In this document: positions 38,001 through 49,200 of the stretch, one piece after another
Numbering within the stretch: the first letter of the stretch is position 1
Layout: each line of letters opens with the position of its first letter
Assembly (NCBI GenBank): GCA_003117195.1
Contig: BDSI01000082.1
Span: 496,001 to 560,000, forward strand
Source: Eudorina sp. 2006-703-Eu-15
Lineage: Eukaryota > Chlorophyta > Chlorophyceae > Chlamydomonadales > Volvocaceae
Direction of reading: 5' to 3'
Length of the DNA: 64,000 nt
The notes under the pieces: model-generated
The model's database searches: none
Told to the model about the DNA's origin: nothing
Seen by the model: the letters and a program-made list of their open reading frames with translations, nothing else
Position numbers and translations under genes: made by a program

Positions 38001-39522
38001 CCCGCATTCCCGCCCACCCAACCCCCTCCTCACCACCCCCACCCCATTCCGACCCACCCACCCCCACCCCCGCCGGCCCCCGCCCCGGTGCGCAGTCGGG
38101 CTGGTGGGATGTGGTCCCGGAGCGCCGCCTGCAGTGGTCCCTCAGCGAGGACGAGGTGGGGCTGCAGAGCATGGCGCTGTTCGCGGGCGCCAATGCGCTG
38201 CGGGGGCGCTTCCCGGCGCTGCGGAGGGGCTGGGCCAACATCCTGCACGAGGTGCGTGGGAGGGGGGGTGTTTTGGGGAGGGGGGGGAGGAGAGGGGCGG
38301 AGTGTGGGGGGCAGAATGGGGTGGGGGAATGGGACTGAGAGGCTAGGCCGGAGAGAGGGAGTGAGGAAAGGGAGGGGGGCAGCTAGGAGAAACCCAGATC
38401 CCGAGGGGGCCGAGGGAGGGGTCGACGCTCCCTGGGTGAGCGTTTAGCGTGGCCCTCAACACCACACCGTGTGGCGGGCCCTCAATCGCTGACGGTGGCG
38501 GCCTGCACCTCGGGGATGATGACGCCCACCGTGTGGCCCCCTCACCCTTTCCGCGGATCCCCACCCACGGCTCGCCAAAGCTTCCCCATCCCATTCCCTG
38601 CTCTCACCTCTCACCACCACCCGCCGTACCCCACATCCCTCCGTACACACGCGTGTGCTACCGGTATGCCCGGGTTCGTTCTGGGTTTTAGATTCTTGCT
38701 CTAAAACCGTTTAAAATAAAACCGTTTTATAAAAAAAACCCACACAGGACCGGGCCAACGGCGTGGTTGCGTTCGAGCGGGTGGTGGAGGGCGAGACCCG
38801 GCTGGTGGCGGTGATCAACGCGGGCCGCAAGTTCTGGCAGGCGGGCGACTACGGCGTGTGGGTGGGCCCCGCGGAGGGGCGCTTGGAGGAAGTGTTTTGC
38901 TCGCAGGTGGGTGGGTTGGGTCGGTGGGTGGGTGGGCGTGGCGGGGTTGGAGGGTTTAGGGGGGTGAGGGCGGGAGGAGGGAACAGGAGGGAGGCGGTGG
39001 GAGGCGGAAGGATGGGGATGGGGATGGTGGCCAAGGTTGGGGGTCGGGGCGCTGCGAGGGATGGGGCGGGGAGGCCGGCGGGACGAAGCTTAGTCTGAGC
39101 TCTGAGGAGAGCAGGGGGCGGAGGCAGAAAGTACCGTACATGTCCACCGTACAGGGCTGCCAGCATACCGTGTGTGTATAAGGATAACCGAGCCGCGATT
39201 TATCGTACCGCTTGTTTGTTTGTATTGCGTGTACGACAGGGAGCTTTCGTTCAGCAGCAGAACAGCGCCAGTGTGTCTACCAATGTCCTGCACCCAACAC
39301 CCAACACCCCAGCCCGCCTCCTCCCCAAAACATCACCCGCGCCCACACCCATACCCGCACCCGCGTCCATACCCGCGCCCACACCCACGCCCATACCAGG
39401 CGGAGGCGTACGGCGGCAACGTGCCCTCGGGTGTGGCCAACGAGCCCCGGCCCATCTACGACGGCAAGATCTGGATCAACCTGCCGGCGCAGTGCACTCT
39501 GGTCTTCCAACACATGCTGTAG
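30987..39522 (+). CDS. 1,4-alpha-glucan branching enzyme-like (CBM48 + GH13), 17 exons
   Basis: Exons: 30987-31092, 31312-31465, 31825-32008, 32508-32891, 33021-33153, 33426-33519, 34146-34218, 34426-34476, 34928-35032, 35335-35450, 35924-36095, 36470-36538, 37146-37251, 37656-37672, 38096-38251, 38748-38906, 39400-39522. The sum is 2202 nt, exactly 733 codons plus stop. The enzyme makes alpha-1,6 branches in starch or glycogen. The Arg/Ser/Ala-rich N-terminus looks like a plastid transit peptide. CBM48 starts at VTFKVWAPHAAAVSLLL. GH13 regions: I DVVLHH, II DGLRFDSAN (nucleophile D417), III LTAEVTPEN (acid/base E446), IV GSHDQ (D523), then FMGTEFAQ and a C-terminal beta domain. All three catalytic acids are present. 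It is not a typical plant SBE I/II; the 32.75-32.79 kb coding segment adds a Ser/Gly/Glu-rich loop. The first ATG could also be 31008. Confidence 0.93.
33520..34145 (+). repeat. 19-bp tandem repeat in branching-enzyme intron 6
   Basis: About ten units of ACCCATGGGTCACCCCCCA occupy 33861-34051, with variants in which the centre becomes ATTGGTCG. A CACCACC run (33786-33821) precedes it. The unit contains the palindrome GACCCATGGGTC, found elsewhere in the window. The coordinates given here are those of the whole intron. Confidence 0.9.
35034..35094 (+). repeat. GT dinucleotide repeat starting at a splice donor
   Basis: About 30 GT units begin exactly at the 5' splice site of the exon 34928-35032. 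Shorter GT runs after other exons of the same gene occur at 33237-33258 and 34584-34608. Confidence 0.95.
35132..35173 (+). repeat. Dispersed repeat family A, copy 2
   Basis: GGTATAGGAATTTGGTAGAT then TATTTACTCTGCGCTG, a truncated copy in a branching-enzyme intron. Confidence 0.6.
35493..35531 (+). repeat. Dispersed repeat family C copy
   Basis: GAGAAAAGAAATAAACCCGA followed by AGAACGAACCCGGGCAC. Other copies: 10577-10620 and 21169-21214 (+), 38656-38700 and 54839-54885 (reverse), and a weaker one at 61589-61623. Confidence 0.65.
36168..36195 (-). repeat. Dispersed repeat family B copy
   Basis: Reverse-oriented copy of GTCAATAAAGACAGCGAAAT. Other copies: 48338-48365 (+), 59304-59334 (-), 60388-60414 (+). 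All lie in introns. Confidence 0.65.
36611..36672 (+). repeat. 10-bp tandem repeat (GGTCAGGCAG)
   Basis: About five consecutive units of GGTCAGGCAG in the branching-enzyme intron following exon 36470-36538. Confidence 0.85.
37396..37452 (+). repeat. Cluster of GACCCRYGGGTC palindromes
   Basis: Three near-identical palindromes (GGACCCGTGGGTCC, GACCCGCGGGTC, GACCCGTGGGTC) within 57 bp, in the intron before the 17-nt microexon of the branching enzyme. Confidence 0.8.
37656..37672 (+). other. 17-nt microexon of the branching enzyme
   Basis: GCACGGAGTTCGCCCAG between a CCCCAG acceptor and a GTGAGA donor. With the G left by the previous exon it encodes GTEFAQ, completing FMGTEFAQ, a segment conserved after GH13 region IV in branching enzymes. 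Skipping it would shift the reading frame. Confidence 0.9.
39252..39295 (-). repeat. Dispersed repeat family A, copy 3 (reverse)
   Basis: AGCAGAACAGCGCCAGTGTG then TCTACCAATGTCCTGCACCC, the reverse complement of the family A core, in the last branching-enzyme intron. Confidence 0.6.
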
Positions 39523-40787
39523 GCCGGCGTTGAGCTTGGCGGGGGGAGGGAGGCCCGGAGGGTGCTGAGAAAAGCCGGAGGTGCTGGGAACGTCGGCTCC
39601 GAAACCAGAGGCCAAAAAGGGTAGGGGGTGTAAGGGAACGAGGGTCAGGCAGGGGGTCTCCAGGGATTTTGTAAACACTGGAGGCGGCACGGACACGCGC
39701 GTGCAACGTGTGGGTGGCGTGTTGTACGGCACACGGGCCGATTTTTGTTCCGGGAAGGGCCCCGGAACCAATTTTGAGGGATGTACTTCTTTTTGGAGCG
39801 TGGGGACGAGGCCAGGCGAGGCGAGGCGACATGAAATTAAGTGCTGGGGTCGCGCGCGATGATCATATTATTTACAATTAGAAATGCCGAGGGGGGGGCT
39901 AGGGTGGTGATCGAGAGCCCGCCTGCCTCTGCCATCCAGTCGGCATTTTTGTACATTTTGTACTAAGAAAAGCGGAGTGCATAAATACCCTTCGCAGTTA
40001 CCGTATTTCTTGGCGTTGGTGTACGCGCGGTGAGGTCCTGGTTTGTTGAGTCCAAAGTTCCCCTACAGATTACGTAACGTTGTCGATAGCACGGGGTACG
40101 GCAGGTTCGTTGCTAGCGCAGCTAGAGATTGCGCGGCGTCCGGCTTCGCCGGATGTCCTTTGCGTTGATGTTTTTGGCCATGAATGCTGATTACACTCCT
40201 GATGTTCTGTTTTCGACTGTCTGGTTGTTGCCATTGGGGCGGAACCTGAAGGAATGCTGAAGGATATGAGTTATGCCGTGCCGCGATTTCTTTCGGGGTT
40301 TTGGACCCTGCCGGACCCTGTTTTCACGACCCGGGCCTGCAATGCTGCAAACGTTGCTTTCCCCGTAGTTGATAGGATGACACACAGCGGCTGGAGCGGT
40401 AACCAACATCCGCACACGGATCCTGCTCGCCACGCTCGGACCGCCTGACGACTGCATCCATACCGATGACTTTTGGTGTTACTTATTGCAATGCTCGAAT
40501 TCCCACCGATACATAACACGTCGGGTTGCATTTGCCTAGGTCCACTATGCTCTGCTCAGGCCGCTTCTCGTCCAACTTACAGTGCGCTGCAAGGACAGAA
40601 CGCCCGTCCCTCTTAAACTTGAATAACTTGAACCTACTGTTTTAGAACAGATACAGTTCCCATATAAGCTGCCACTCGCGGCCTGTGTGCAAACGGAAGT
40701 CGAACTGGCAAAACTCCCGAACGCAATTTTAAGGTTGTCTGAATAAAGTGGTTAAGCAGCGTGATCTGAAGGCGTCAAATAAAAATA
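39523..40787. other. Intergenic region upstream of the F-box gene
   Basis: No gene recognised. It carries the branching-enzyme 3' UTR and presumably the F-box promoter. Its GC content is lower than that of the coding regions, particularly 39.95-40.2 and 40.6-40.8 kb. No RNA gene was seen. Confidence 0.6.
39629..39674 (+). promoter_or_regulatory. Candidate polyadenylation signals of the branching enzyme
   Basis: TGTAA at 39629-39633 and 39670-39674, 107 and 148 nt after the stop codon, a normal distance for volvocine genes. Confidence 0.55.
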
Positions 40788-43700
40788 ATGTACTCTGGCG
40801 ATTCAATGTTGATGGACGCCGGCGATGACGCGGCAGGCATCGGCAACATCCTCGTCCTCCCCAACGACGTCCTGATCCGCATCGCCCGCTTCCTTGACCC
40901 GCGAGATGTCATCGCCTTTGGAGCGGTTTGCAAACGCTTTTCCGCGACTGCAGCGGAGGACCGCCTCATCTGGGCGCCCATCTGCCAGTCAATCCTCGGC
41001 AACGACGCTGCCACGTCACCCTCAGCCTGGGCCGCGCCCAGCTTCCGCATCCTCTACTGCCGCTTCCTCCGCCTCTACGGCGGCCTGCTTGACGGGCCCT
41101 GGTGCGGCAACTTAGCGCCGCTCGGCTCGCTGCTGGTCGCCTTCGCCTCCCCGCCGTACATCGTCGGTGGCGTCGTACTCTGTCTGCGCTTCTCCGAGCC
41201 CGGCGTCAGCGTCGTACCTGTGTTTCGCGTGTCGTACGACGCGGCGCGCGGCACCGCGGCTGTCACCTGCCTGCGCCGCGACAACACGTTCTCGGGGATG
41301 CTGGCCCGCGTCCGCAGCCGCCAGCCAGACGGGCCCGATGAGCTCCAGGGGAGCCACCACGGGGAGCTGCGGCTCACGTACGGCCACGCCGGGGTTCGCG
41401 ACGAGGTGACGGCGGCGGCGGTTAGTCCAACGGTCGTCAACGACAACGGTCGAATGGACGAGGGGGGCAGCGGAATGGACACCTCTGAGAGCGAGGGCGT
41501 GAAATCGGAGGACTCGGACTCGGACATGGATGCGATGACGGCAGAGGAGGAGGAGGGGGAGGAGGGGGAGGGGGAGGGGGAGGGGGCTGACAAGCTTGGT
41601 GGTACGGCAGTTGGAGGCAGCAGCAGGGATGCGCCCGGCGGCGCGGCGGCGGCGGCGGCGGGGGCGGCGGGGGCGTCGCAGGCCGCGGCGGCGCGGCGGG
41701 GCCCTGCCCTTGAGTACTGCTGGCCGTACGGCAGGTCGGCGGTGACCCAATTCAGCTTCACATGCAGGTGGGTCTGTCGCATGTGGTACGGCTTTGAGAT
41801 CCGCTTCAACCACCAACCGCTGTGACATTCATATTGGCTGGACGGTGGGCCGTCTCCATTCCGTCAACTGCAAACAGAAGCGGGAGCAATACCAAGCACC
41901 GCGCTCGCGCACCTCGCATATGCGTCGGGCTACCTAACAAACGTTGCTCAACGGACTGCTCCGGAACCTCCACCGCCGACGGTCCGCAACGACCAAGCGA
42001 TCACACCGGTCCCGGCACACCGACCCATGGGTCCCCGTCGCAACACCCACCCCTGCCCAGCCCTGGGTCATCCACAATCCACACTTCCTTCTGCGGCCTG
42101 CAGACCTCCTCCGAGTTTTAGCCGTGTGGTTGTAGCTGGATGGGTTTTAGCCTTATGGGTTTGGCTGGATGGGTTTTAGCCGTATGGTTGTAGCTGGGTC
42201 TCCTCATTCCTCTGTCCCTCGCCGCACTATACCTCCCGTGTGCCGCCACTGACCCTTGGGTCGCCGTCACCCTCCCTCCCCCGCGCGCCAGTGGCGGCTG
42301 TCGCCATGCCGAGGTGGAGGCAGTTGGCCGTTGGGCGCCCGCGGGCGTAATCGCCCTGCCCAGCACCGGCGTGGCGCCGCCGGAAGCAGGCGGCGGCGGC
42401 AGTGTGTCCGGAGCAGGTAAGCAGTTGGGAGTTGGGGCGGTTGAGAGTTGGGGCGGTTGGCGACGTCGGGAACGTGAGTGAGAGGGCGATGAGAGGAGGT
42501 ACCTGTTTTAGCTTGGAGAATCGCCAGGCCACGACAAGATGCGCTGACTGGCAGTGCAGGACGATCCACAGGGGGTCGTATTACCGTATTACCGTATTCC
42601 GCGCGGGTAGGCAGCCGCCGTTGTGATTGCATTGGGGAATCTCGGGAGCGTGGGCGCGTTGGGAGGTCTTTAGGTCTCTCTGGGCGCCATCGCCCTGCTT
42701 CGTACGTACGGCATGGTACGACCTGTACGTCATCATGTACGTTGAACCTGGAGCTGCAGCCGCTTTCCATTCTCCGTCCGGAGGGGGTGGGCGCCGCACG
42801 GACCCATGGGTCTCGGCCTGCCGGGAGGATGCTGTGTCGGGTTGTCGATGCCGTGCTGACCCATGGGACCCCCAAACCACAGGGCCACCACCTCCATCAT
42901 CAGCAGCAGCGCCACCATCAGCACGGAAAGGAACAGCAGCGGCCGCAATGGTGATGGCAGCAGGCGCAGCAGCAGCGGCGGCGGGAGTCAGCGCCGCCGC
43001 CGCCGCCGGCGGAGGCCCGCCCAGCGCACCCCCCCACCCGCCCGCACATGCCGGCACAGACCTTGCGGCCCTCACGACGCAGTCGTCGTCCACGCATCGC
43101 GGCCGCGTCGGCGGCGCAACCAGAGGGGGGGCCTCCGCCCCCAGCCACGGCCCCGCATCCGGATCCGGATCCAGCGACCCTGGCGGCGGCGCCGGGTATG
43201 GCGGCGGCGACGTTCTTATCGACCTGGACGTGCTGTCTACCTTCCCACTTGGGGTGCGGGCGCAGCGGGTGGCGATGACGCTACACAGTCTGGTGGACCG
43301 GCACTGGGGCGGGCCGGTGTCGTACAGGTGCGTACGGCGGGAGGGAGGTGGGCTGTGGGCTTGAGAAGGGGCTCTAGGTGGGGGGGCGGCGGCTTTGCAC
43401 CGTGCACAAACCCACGGTCAGCGAGGGGGAGGGCGGCGGAGGGGTCAGGTTGGCCCGCTCCTCCACCCGTCCACCCCACATCCGCCCGTGGCGGGGGCGC
43501 CGGCTGCCCCGTCGCCGGTAGGTGTAGCGAAGGCGCGCGCAGTCATGGAGTGCTGACAGCGGGTGGCGAGTTTTGCAGAACTAGGCCGACCGAGACGGGG
43601 ATGGGAGGGGGTGGGACCGGACCGCCCAATCCTATCGGTGGTGGTCGGCCTCAGTGGCGGGTCGCTGCGCGTAGCCCAACCCTCGCCCGCTCCATGGCCG

Positions 43701-45057
43701 TCAGTGCCCCCAGGGCAACGGTGTCCCAAACATCTTGCTGTACCCCCTGTGGCTCGACCAGCCACACGTTGGCTCGGCACGTGTGCCCCGATCTGTGTGC
43801 CCTGTGTGCACTTGCAAAGCAGCGTACCGTCTCCCCTACCCGACACACCACGCAGTGAGTTTCTCATCTGTCCGTTGATGCGGCCCCTCCGCAGGCGGCT
43901 GCAGAGGGAGGTACCTGCCGGGGATGCCGTACATAAGCCGCCGCCAGCTCAAGTCACAGCCCCAGCTGGCCCTGCGGAGGCGGAGGCGGCGGAGGCGGCG
44001 GAGGCGGCGGAGGCTGAGGCGGCGGAGGCGGCGGAGGCGGAGGCGGGTGGGGATGAGAGTGGGTCAGGGGCGGCAGCTCCTCCTACGGAGTCCGAAATGC
44101 TGGCTGACAGCGCTCAAGGGGGCGCGGCGAGGGAGGCGGAGGGGGAGGACGCGGCGGCCGCAGCAGATGCCGCCGCCGCCGCCGCGGCGGCGGCGGCGGT
44201 GGTGGTGGCCGGGATGCCCCGGCCGCCCGCCGCCGCGGCGGCGCCGCCTGGCCCCCACCCGCTGCTGGGCGTGTGGCGCGGCACGTACGGCGGACACGGC
44301 ATGGAGTTCGTACAGATCACGTGGGCGGGTCCCAACCTCCTGGAGGCGCGCAAGCTGACTGGTGAGACCTCGTGAGACACTGAGAGGGGGGCCCGGCGGG
44401 TCGGACAGCTCAGAGGTTGCCACGATGCGTCTACATGCCACATCACCGGGTACGGTGCCGAACACCCCACGTAGCGAACCGTCCAAACCGAATCATCCAA
44501 ACCCTCACCCCCGAAAGTCCGAATCCAAGCCATCGCCGATGCCCGAGTCTCCTCTGATACCAACTTACAATACGGTACTAACCAATAACGACCGCGAACT
44601 CCCAACCAACACGACCGCAGGCGACGACAACGTGCCCGCCGGCAACGCCTCCTTCCGTTTCTTCGCGGACCGCCCGGGGCCCCACGCGGCCCGGCGGGGG
44701 ACGCCCTTCCGCCTGCCGCCAGACTACGCCTCCCGCGCCGACGTGACGGGCCTCACGCGCGACCGCGCCGCCGCCGCCGCCGCGGCGGGGCCGGGGGCCG
44801 GGGCGGAGGCGGCGGGGGGGTCGCGGCCTCTGAACGGGGGCCTCCTCGGCCCCAGCGGCCCCCCCGCGACCCTGGTGGTGGACTCGTTCGAGGCGGAGGG
44901 CCAGGTGGCGGGCAGCGAATTCCACGACCCGCAGTGGATATCCGCGGAGGTGCTGGTGCTGGGCCGGGTGACGCTGGGGGTGCTGTGGCACGACATCCGG
45001 AGCTTCTCCGCGTTCCGGAGGGTGCAGCTGCCGCGGGGGTATGGGTTGGGCGGGTAA
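40788..45057 (+). CDS. F-box protein with FBXO31-like C-terminal domain
   Basis: Exons: 40788-41767, about 42674-43327, 43895-44361, 44621-45057 (2538 nt, 845 residues if the exon 2 start is right). The F-box is at about residues 20-64 (LPNDVLIRIARFLDPRDVIA). An acidic insert follows (residues about 245-265), then low-complexity Ala/Gly stretches. The C-terminal half holds LGVWRGTYGGHGMEFVQ, LEARKLTGDDNVPAG and a final block with DIRSFSAFRRVQL, corresponding in order to FBXO31 and to plant F-box relatives. Such proteins are substrate receptors of SCF ubiquitin ligases. The first exon begins with an ordinary ATG. The exon 2 acceptor after GGAGGTCTTTAG (42662-42673) was chosen because it preserves phase; a downstream acceptor is possible. 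Confidence 0.85.
42022..42262 (+). repeat. Dispersed GACCCATGGGTC palindromes and 36-bp duplication
   Basis: Palindromes at 42022-42033 and, as GACCCTTGGGTC, 42251-42262 (another at 42801-42812). Between them, 42120-42200 holds two to three degenerate units around GGATGGGTTTTAGCC and TGGTTGTAGCTGG. The region is the long first intron of the F-box gene. Confidence 0.65.
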
Positions 45058-46258
45058 GGGGTTCGCTGTCGCCAGCTGTGTATTCGTTGACAGGAGAGGG
45101 GCGGCATGGGGTTAGGGGATGGGGGATGGCGGGCGGAGGCCACCAGGAGGGTTCGGCCAGGGGCGGGGAGGAGGTCCGAGGTCCGCCTGCCTTCTGTCTG
45201 CCCCGGGGCCTTCGGTCGTCCATCCCGCATGACGTTAGTGAGGTCTGGTCTGTTGTAACGCTGGTTCGCGTTTCGTTTGGTTGCCATGTTGACACAGATT
45301 TTATTTTTTCAACATTTCCTGCACGATGTACTGTGTTCATCGTCTCCCGCGGGCGCCGGGAGGCGAAGGAGGAAGCAAGGACTGTGAGAATCAAGACTTT
45401 CCGATGTGGGTTTTGAGTTTCGACGTGCAAGTTGAAATTGTGTCTTTAAGGGTGATGCATCGTTCGAGGTTTGGATGGGCACGGATGGGCGCTTGACGGG
45501 CCCGTGGGTCAGCGGGGGCGGCACTCGATTGCTGGAACCGTCAGCAGAGCTTGAGGTCCCTTGGCAACATCCGTGAGATGGATGTTGAGCTATTGTTGTA
45601 GCCGGATGTTCTCGTTTTGTCATGGGGTCTCCCGATAATCACGTCAACCAACCCAAGTGCAAACGTACCGGCTTGCGCAAAAAACTGAACGGTTGCAAAC
45701 CTGACATATGCTATACAGCGAAATTACGAATGTTCTCCGCCATGTGTGGTAGGACACGCAAGGGCAAATACTGGAGTAGCGAAAAAGAACAACGATGGTT
45801 CACACTTGATCGCAAGGACTAGGTTAAAGGAATAGGTGTAACTTGGTCGAGCTCGTTTTATATGACCCGTTTCGCGATACGTATGCATGAAAGATGGATG
45901 GCACGCATGAAGGCCTGACAAGCACGTCGACCTTGGAGAGCTGCCGTGTAACTGATCGGCAAAATTTCACACCAGTCGGGTTTAAGTGGCTCAGCCTATA
46001 CCAGCTCAAGGTGAGACAGCGCGTGACCACGGCACGGTACGCGAGCTGATGGTCGCCCTTTTTTAACGAGTTGCATTTTGTGAACGGCGATTCATCGAAG
46101 GTGCTATTACACCTGTTACTCGAAGCTACCTGCACAGTTTATTTGCTGTGTGCTGTTCCTTTTCAGTATCGGCAGTGCGCCGTGCGTGCTGTGCATGCTG
46201 TGTTGCACAGTTTGCCCGGATACCCGACCCCGACTCCTCCTAAATTCATCTCGCCGAT
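45058..46258. other. Intergenic region between F-box and NUDIX genes
   Basis: Holds the F-box 3' UTR and probably the unresolved first exon and promoter of the NUDIX gene. An ATG-initiated frame at 45622-45822 is rich in Lys/Arg but matches nothing I know and has no exon context. Confidence 0.5.
45254..45258 (+). promoter_or_regulatory. Candidate polyadenylation signal of the F-box gene
   Basis: TGTAA 197 nt after the stop codon, the first such motif downstream. Confidence 0.55.
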
Positions 46259-49200
46259 GTGCTGTCTACCCCTCCATACCTTTCCTTCCTCCCTTCCCTC
46301 TTATACGGACACAATCTGGAAACCGCTCAGTACGAAGACCACCTCGGAAGGTGCGTGTCCCCCGACCGGCGTCGCGGACCTGCACAGGTCCTCACACCCA
46401 CACCCACACCCTTCCCGTCCCCCGCGGACACCTCGCCTTGACCTTCCTCTCTCTCCCGGGCGGGGGGGTTCCTCCCGGGCGGGGGGGTTCCTCCCGGGCG
46501 GGGCCCCTATTGCGTCTGTCAAGTGCCGCGGACATCTCGACATCCATCCGTAGTGGCGTTTCCCGCCCCCTGCGCCTCCGTGCCCCGTGCCCCGTGTCCC
46601 GCTCCTCTCGCCCGTTTGGGGGGGGCGGTGTCCCAGGTGCTACAGCTGGGAGGCGGTGGAGCGCCAGAACCAGAACCGGAACCAGAGCCAGAACTTCACG
46701 GGCCGTGCGGATGGCGTGGCGGTGCTGGGCAAGGTAACCAGGCTAGTCTTACCCCGCCCCACCCCACCCTGCCGTTCCTTTTAAGAGGAGCTGCGTTGCC
46801 GATACATCGGTCAAGGCAGGGGTGCTGACTTACGGTGACCAAGGGCGCGGGCAAGGACGAGTCAATGTAGCGTCCAGGAGCTGTTTCTGTCCATGTCCGA
46901 TTGTGGGCCCGATCCAGTCCTGGCGTCCTCCCCCGACATGTCTGGCGGGTGGTAGCCCTGACAGCTCTGGTTTCCCGTCGACAACCTCGCGCGCCAACAA
47001 ACCCCCCTCGCCCAACCACGTGTGTGACCGGTTCCAGATCCGCTCCGGAACCGGGCCGCCGCTCGTCCCAGTGGTCGTACAATTTCGACCGCCTATGGCC
47101 GGCCTGACGATTGAGGTACGGTAGGGCTGCGGGCGGGTTTATTTAAATGTCGAAAGGGGCCCTGCATGCTTCGCTCTCTAGTCTCAACGGATGAGTTGTC
47201 GCGGCCGATGTTTAGCGGGCGCGCCAGGATAGGATATGCCATATGGGTCGCCATATGGGTCGCCATGTGGGTCGCCATATGGGTCGCCATATGGGTCGCC
47301 ATGTGGGTCGCCATGTGGGTCGCCATGTGGGTCGCCATATGCAGGTTGCTAAAGAGGTGGCCACAAGGGCTTGGAGGCGCTCAACTCCACCTGGCCCACT
47401 GGCCCACCGGCCCACCAAGTGTCTGTGTTTTGGGCTGCTCTCGCGGGTGTGGGGTGTGGGGTGTGTGGGTGTGGGGTGTGGGGTGTGGGGTGTGTGGGTG
47501 TGGGGTGTGGGGTGTGTGGGTATGGGGTGTGGGGTGTGTGGGTGTGGGGTGGTCACTCCGCTGCCATGCAACATGCCGACCCCTGCCCACACACCCACAC
47601 ACCCACACACCCACACACACCCACACACCCACACACACCCACACACACCCACACACACCCACACACACCCACACACCCACACACCCACACACCCACACAC
47701 CCACACACCCACACACCTAGCTACAAACCCACAAACCCACAAACCACCCCTCGCACCCTCTCACCCCGCTCACCCCTTTCACCCCTGTCACACGGCAGCT
47801 GCCCGCGGGTCTCGTGGAGCCGGGTCAGAGTGCTGAGGAGACGGCTGTTCGCGAGCTGAGGGAGGAAACCGGTGGGGAGGCAGGGCACGGCCGCTATAGG
47901 GGGGCGGTTCGGGCTTAGGGGGCGTGTTGGTACTGAGGGGGGGGTGACAGCCGCGCAGGTTGGGCGGCCAACCCGACCGCAAACCACGCTACCTGCCGTA
48001 CCGTCCCACTTTGGGGGGTTGCCTCCAGGGGGCCCGATAAATGACATGTCCGCACATGTCTTCGCAGCAGCAGCAGCAGGTGGTGCTTCGTAGCTGCCGG
48101 TCACTTCGCCGCCATCTCTTTCCAGGTGCACCGTGTACTGCACCCGGAGGCAGCGCATGCCAGGGTCTGCGGCTCGTCATGATGGGTCCCGTGCGGGCCT
48201 GTACGGTGCCACCGCCGTACACATACGACATGGTTGGGGATGACGTAATACCGATGTAACACTGCCAACACCCGAAACACCTCGTCCGTGTCGAATATGT
48301 TGCCGACTCTCGGCCCCCTCCCCTCGCCTCGCCCCTCTTTGTCAATAAAGACAGCGAAATCGCGAAATCACCTCCCCCCTCCCCCGTCGTCCCTCCCCTC
48401 CCGCCGCCAGGGTACACCGGGGTGGTCAGCTCCATGTCGGCGCCGCTGGCGGAGAGCGCGGGCATCACCAACAGCTGCTGCCGGGTAGGGCTAATCACGT
48501 CATCCAGGAGGGTCCAGGTCCTATGATCGTCCAGGAGGGCTCTGATCGCACCGGATATGCCCAAGGCCCCTGACCTCTATGCTCCCATCCAACCAGCACT
48601 ACCACGTGCAGGTCTTGCACCCACCACTCGCGCCCCTGACCCCCCCCCTCCACCCCGCAGCTCGCCGTGGTGGAGGTGGAGGTGGACTCGGCCGCCCCCG
48701 ACAACCTCCTCACGCCGCGGCCCCGCCCCGAAGCGGGGGAGCTGCTGCACTGCGAGCTACTGCCGTACGACAACCTGCTGGACAGCTTGCTCGCGCTGCG
48801 CGACCGCTACAGCCCCCCGGCGTACGGCAGTAGCACCCCTTGCGTCATCGACTCACGACTGTACGGCCTGGCGCTGGGTCTCAGCCTCCTCCAGGCCCCG
48901 GGCGGGGACCCTCCTCCTCCGCCCCACCACCACCACGCCCCCCCTGGAGCCCTCAGCGCCCCGGGGGGCCCGCACCAGACCCCTCCGCAGCCCGGCGTTC
49001 CGCACGCACCCGTGGACACAACCACCTCAACCACCACAACCGCCACAACTACCGGCCGGGGCGGCTCCGAGACCAGACGCAGTGGCAGCAGCAGCAGCAA
49101 CGTGGGGGAGAAAGCTTGTTTCGGAGCGGGGGAGCTACAGCCCTCCGCAGGAGACGCAGTAGCAGCATCGACATCAGCACCAGCAGCACCAGCAGAAGCG

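Noticed and set aside
41075..41828. Two long minus-strand frames (244 and 238 codons)
   Set aside because: Both are antisense to the F-box first exon, which has a proper F-box and ATG.
45622..45822. Small ATG-initiated Lys/Arg-rich ORF
   Set aside because: No recognisable family, no splice context and no coding bias apparent by eye; kept only as intergenic.
47166..47836. Several 110-197-codon frames at 47.2-47.8 kb
   Set aside because: They translate the CATATGGGTCGC, TGTGGGG and CACACCC arrays; the true NUDIX exons here are 47038-47115 and 47799-47871.
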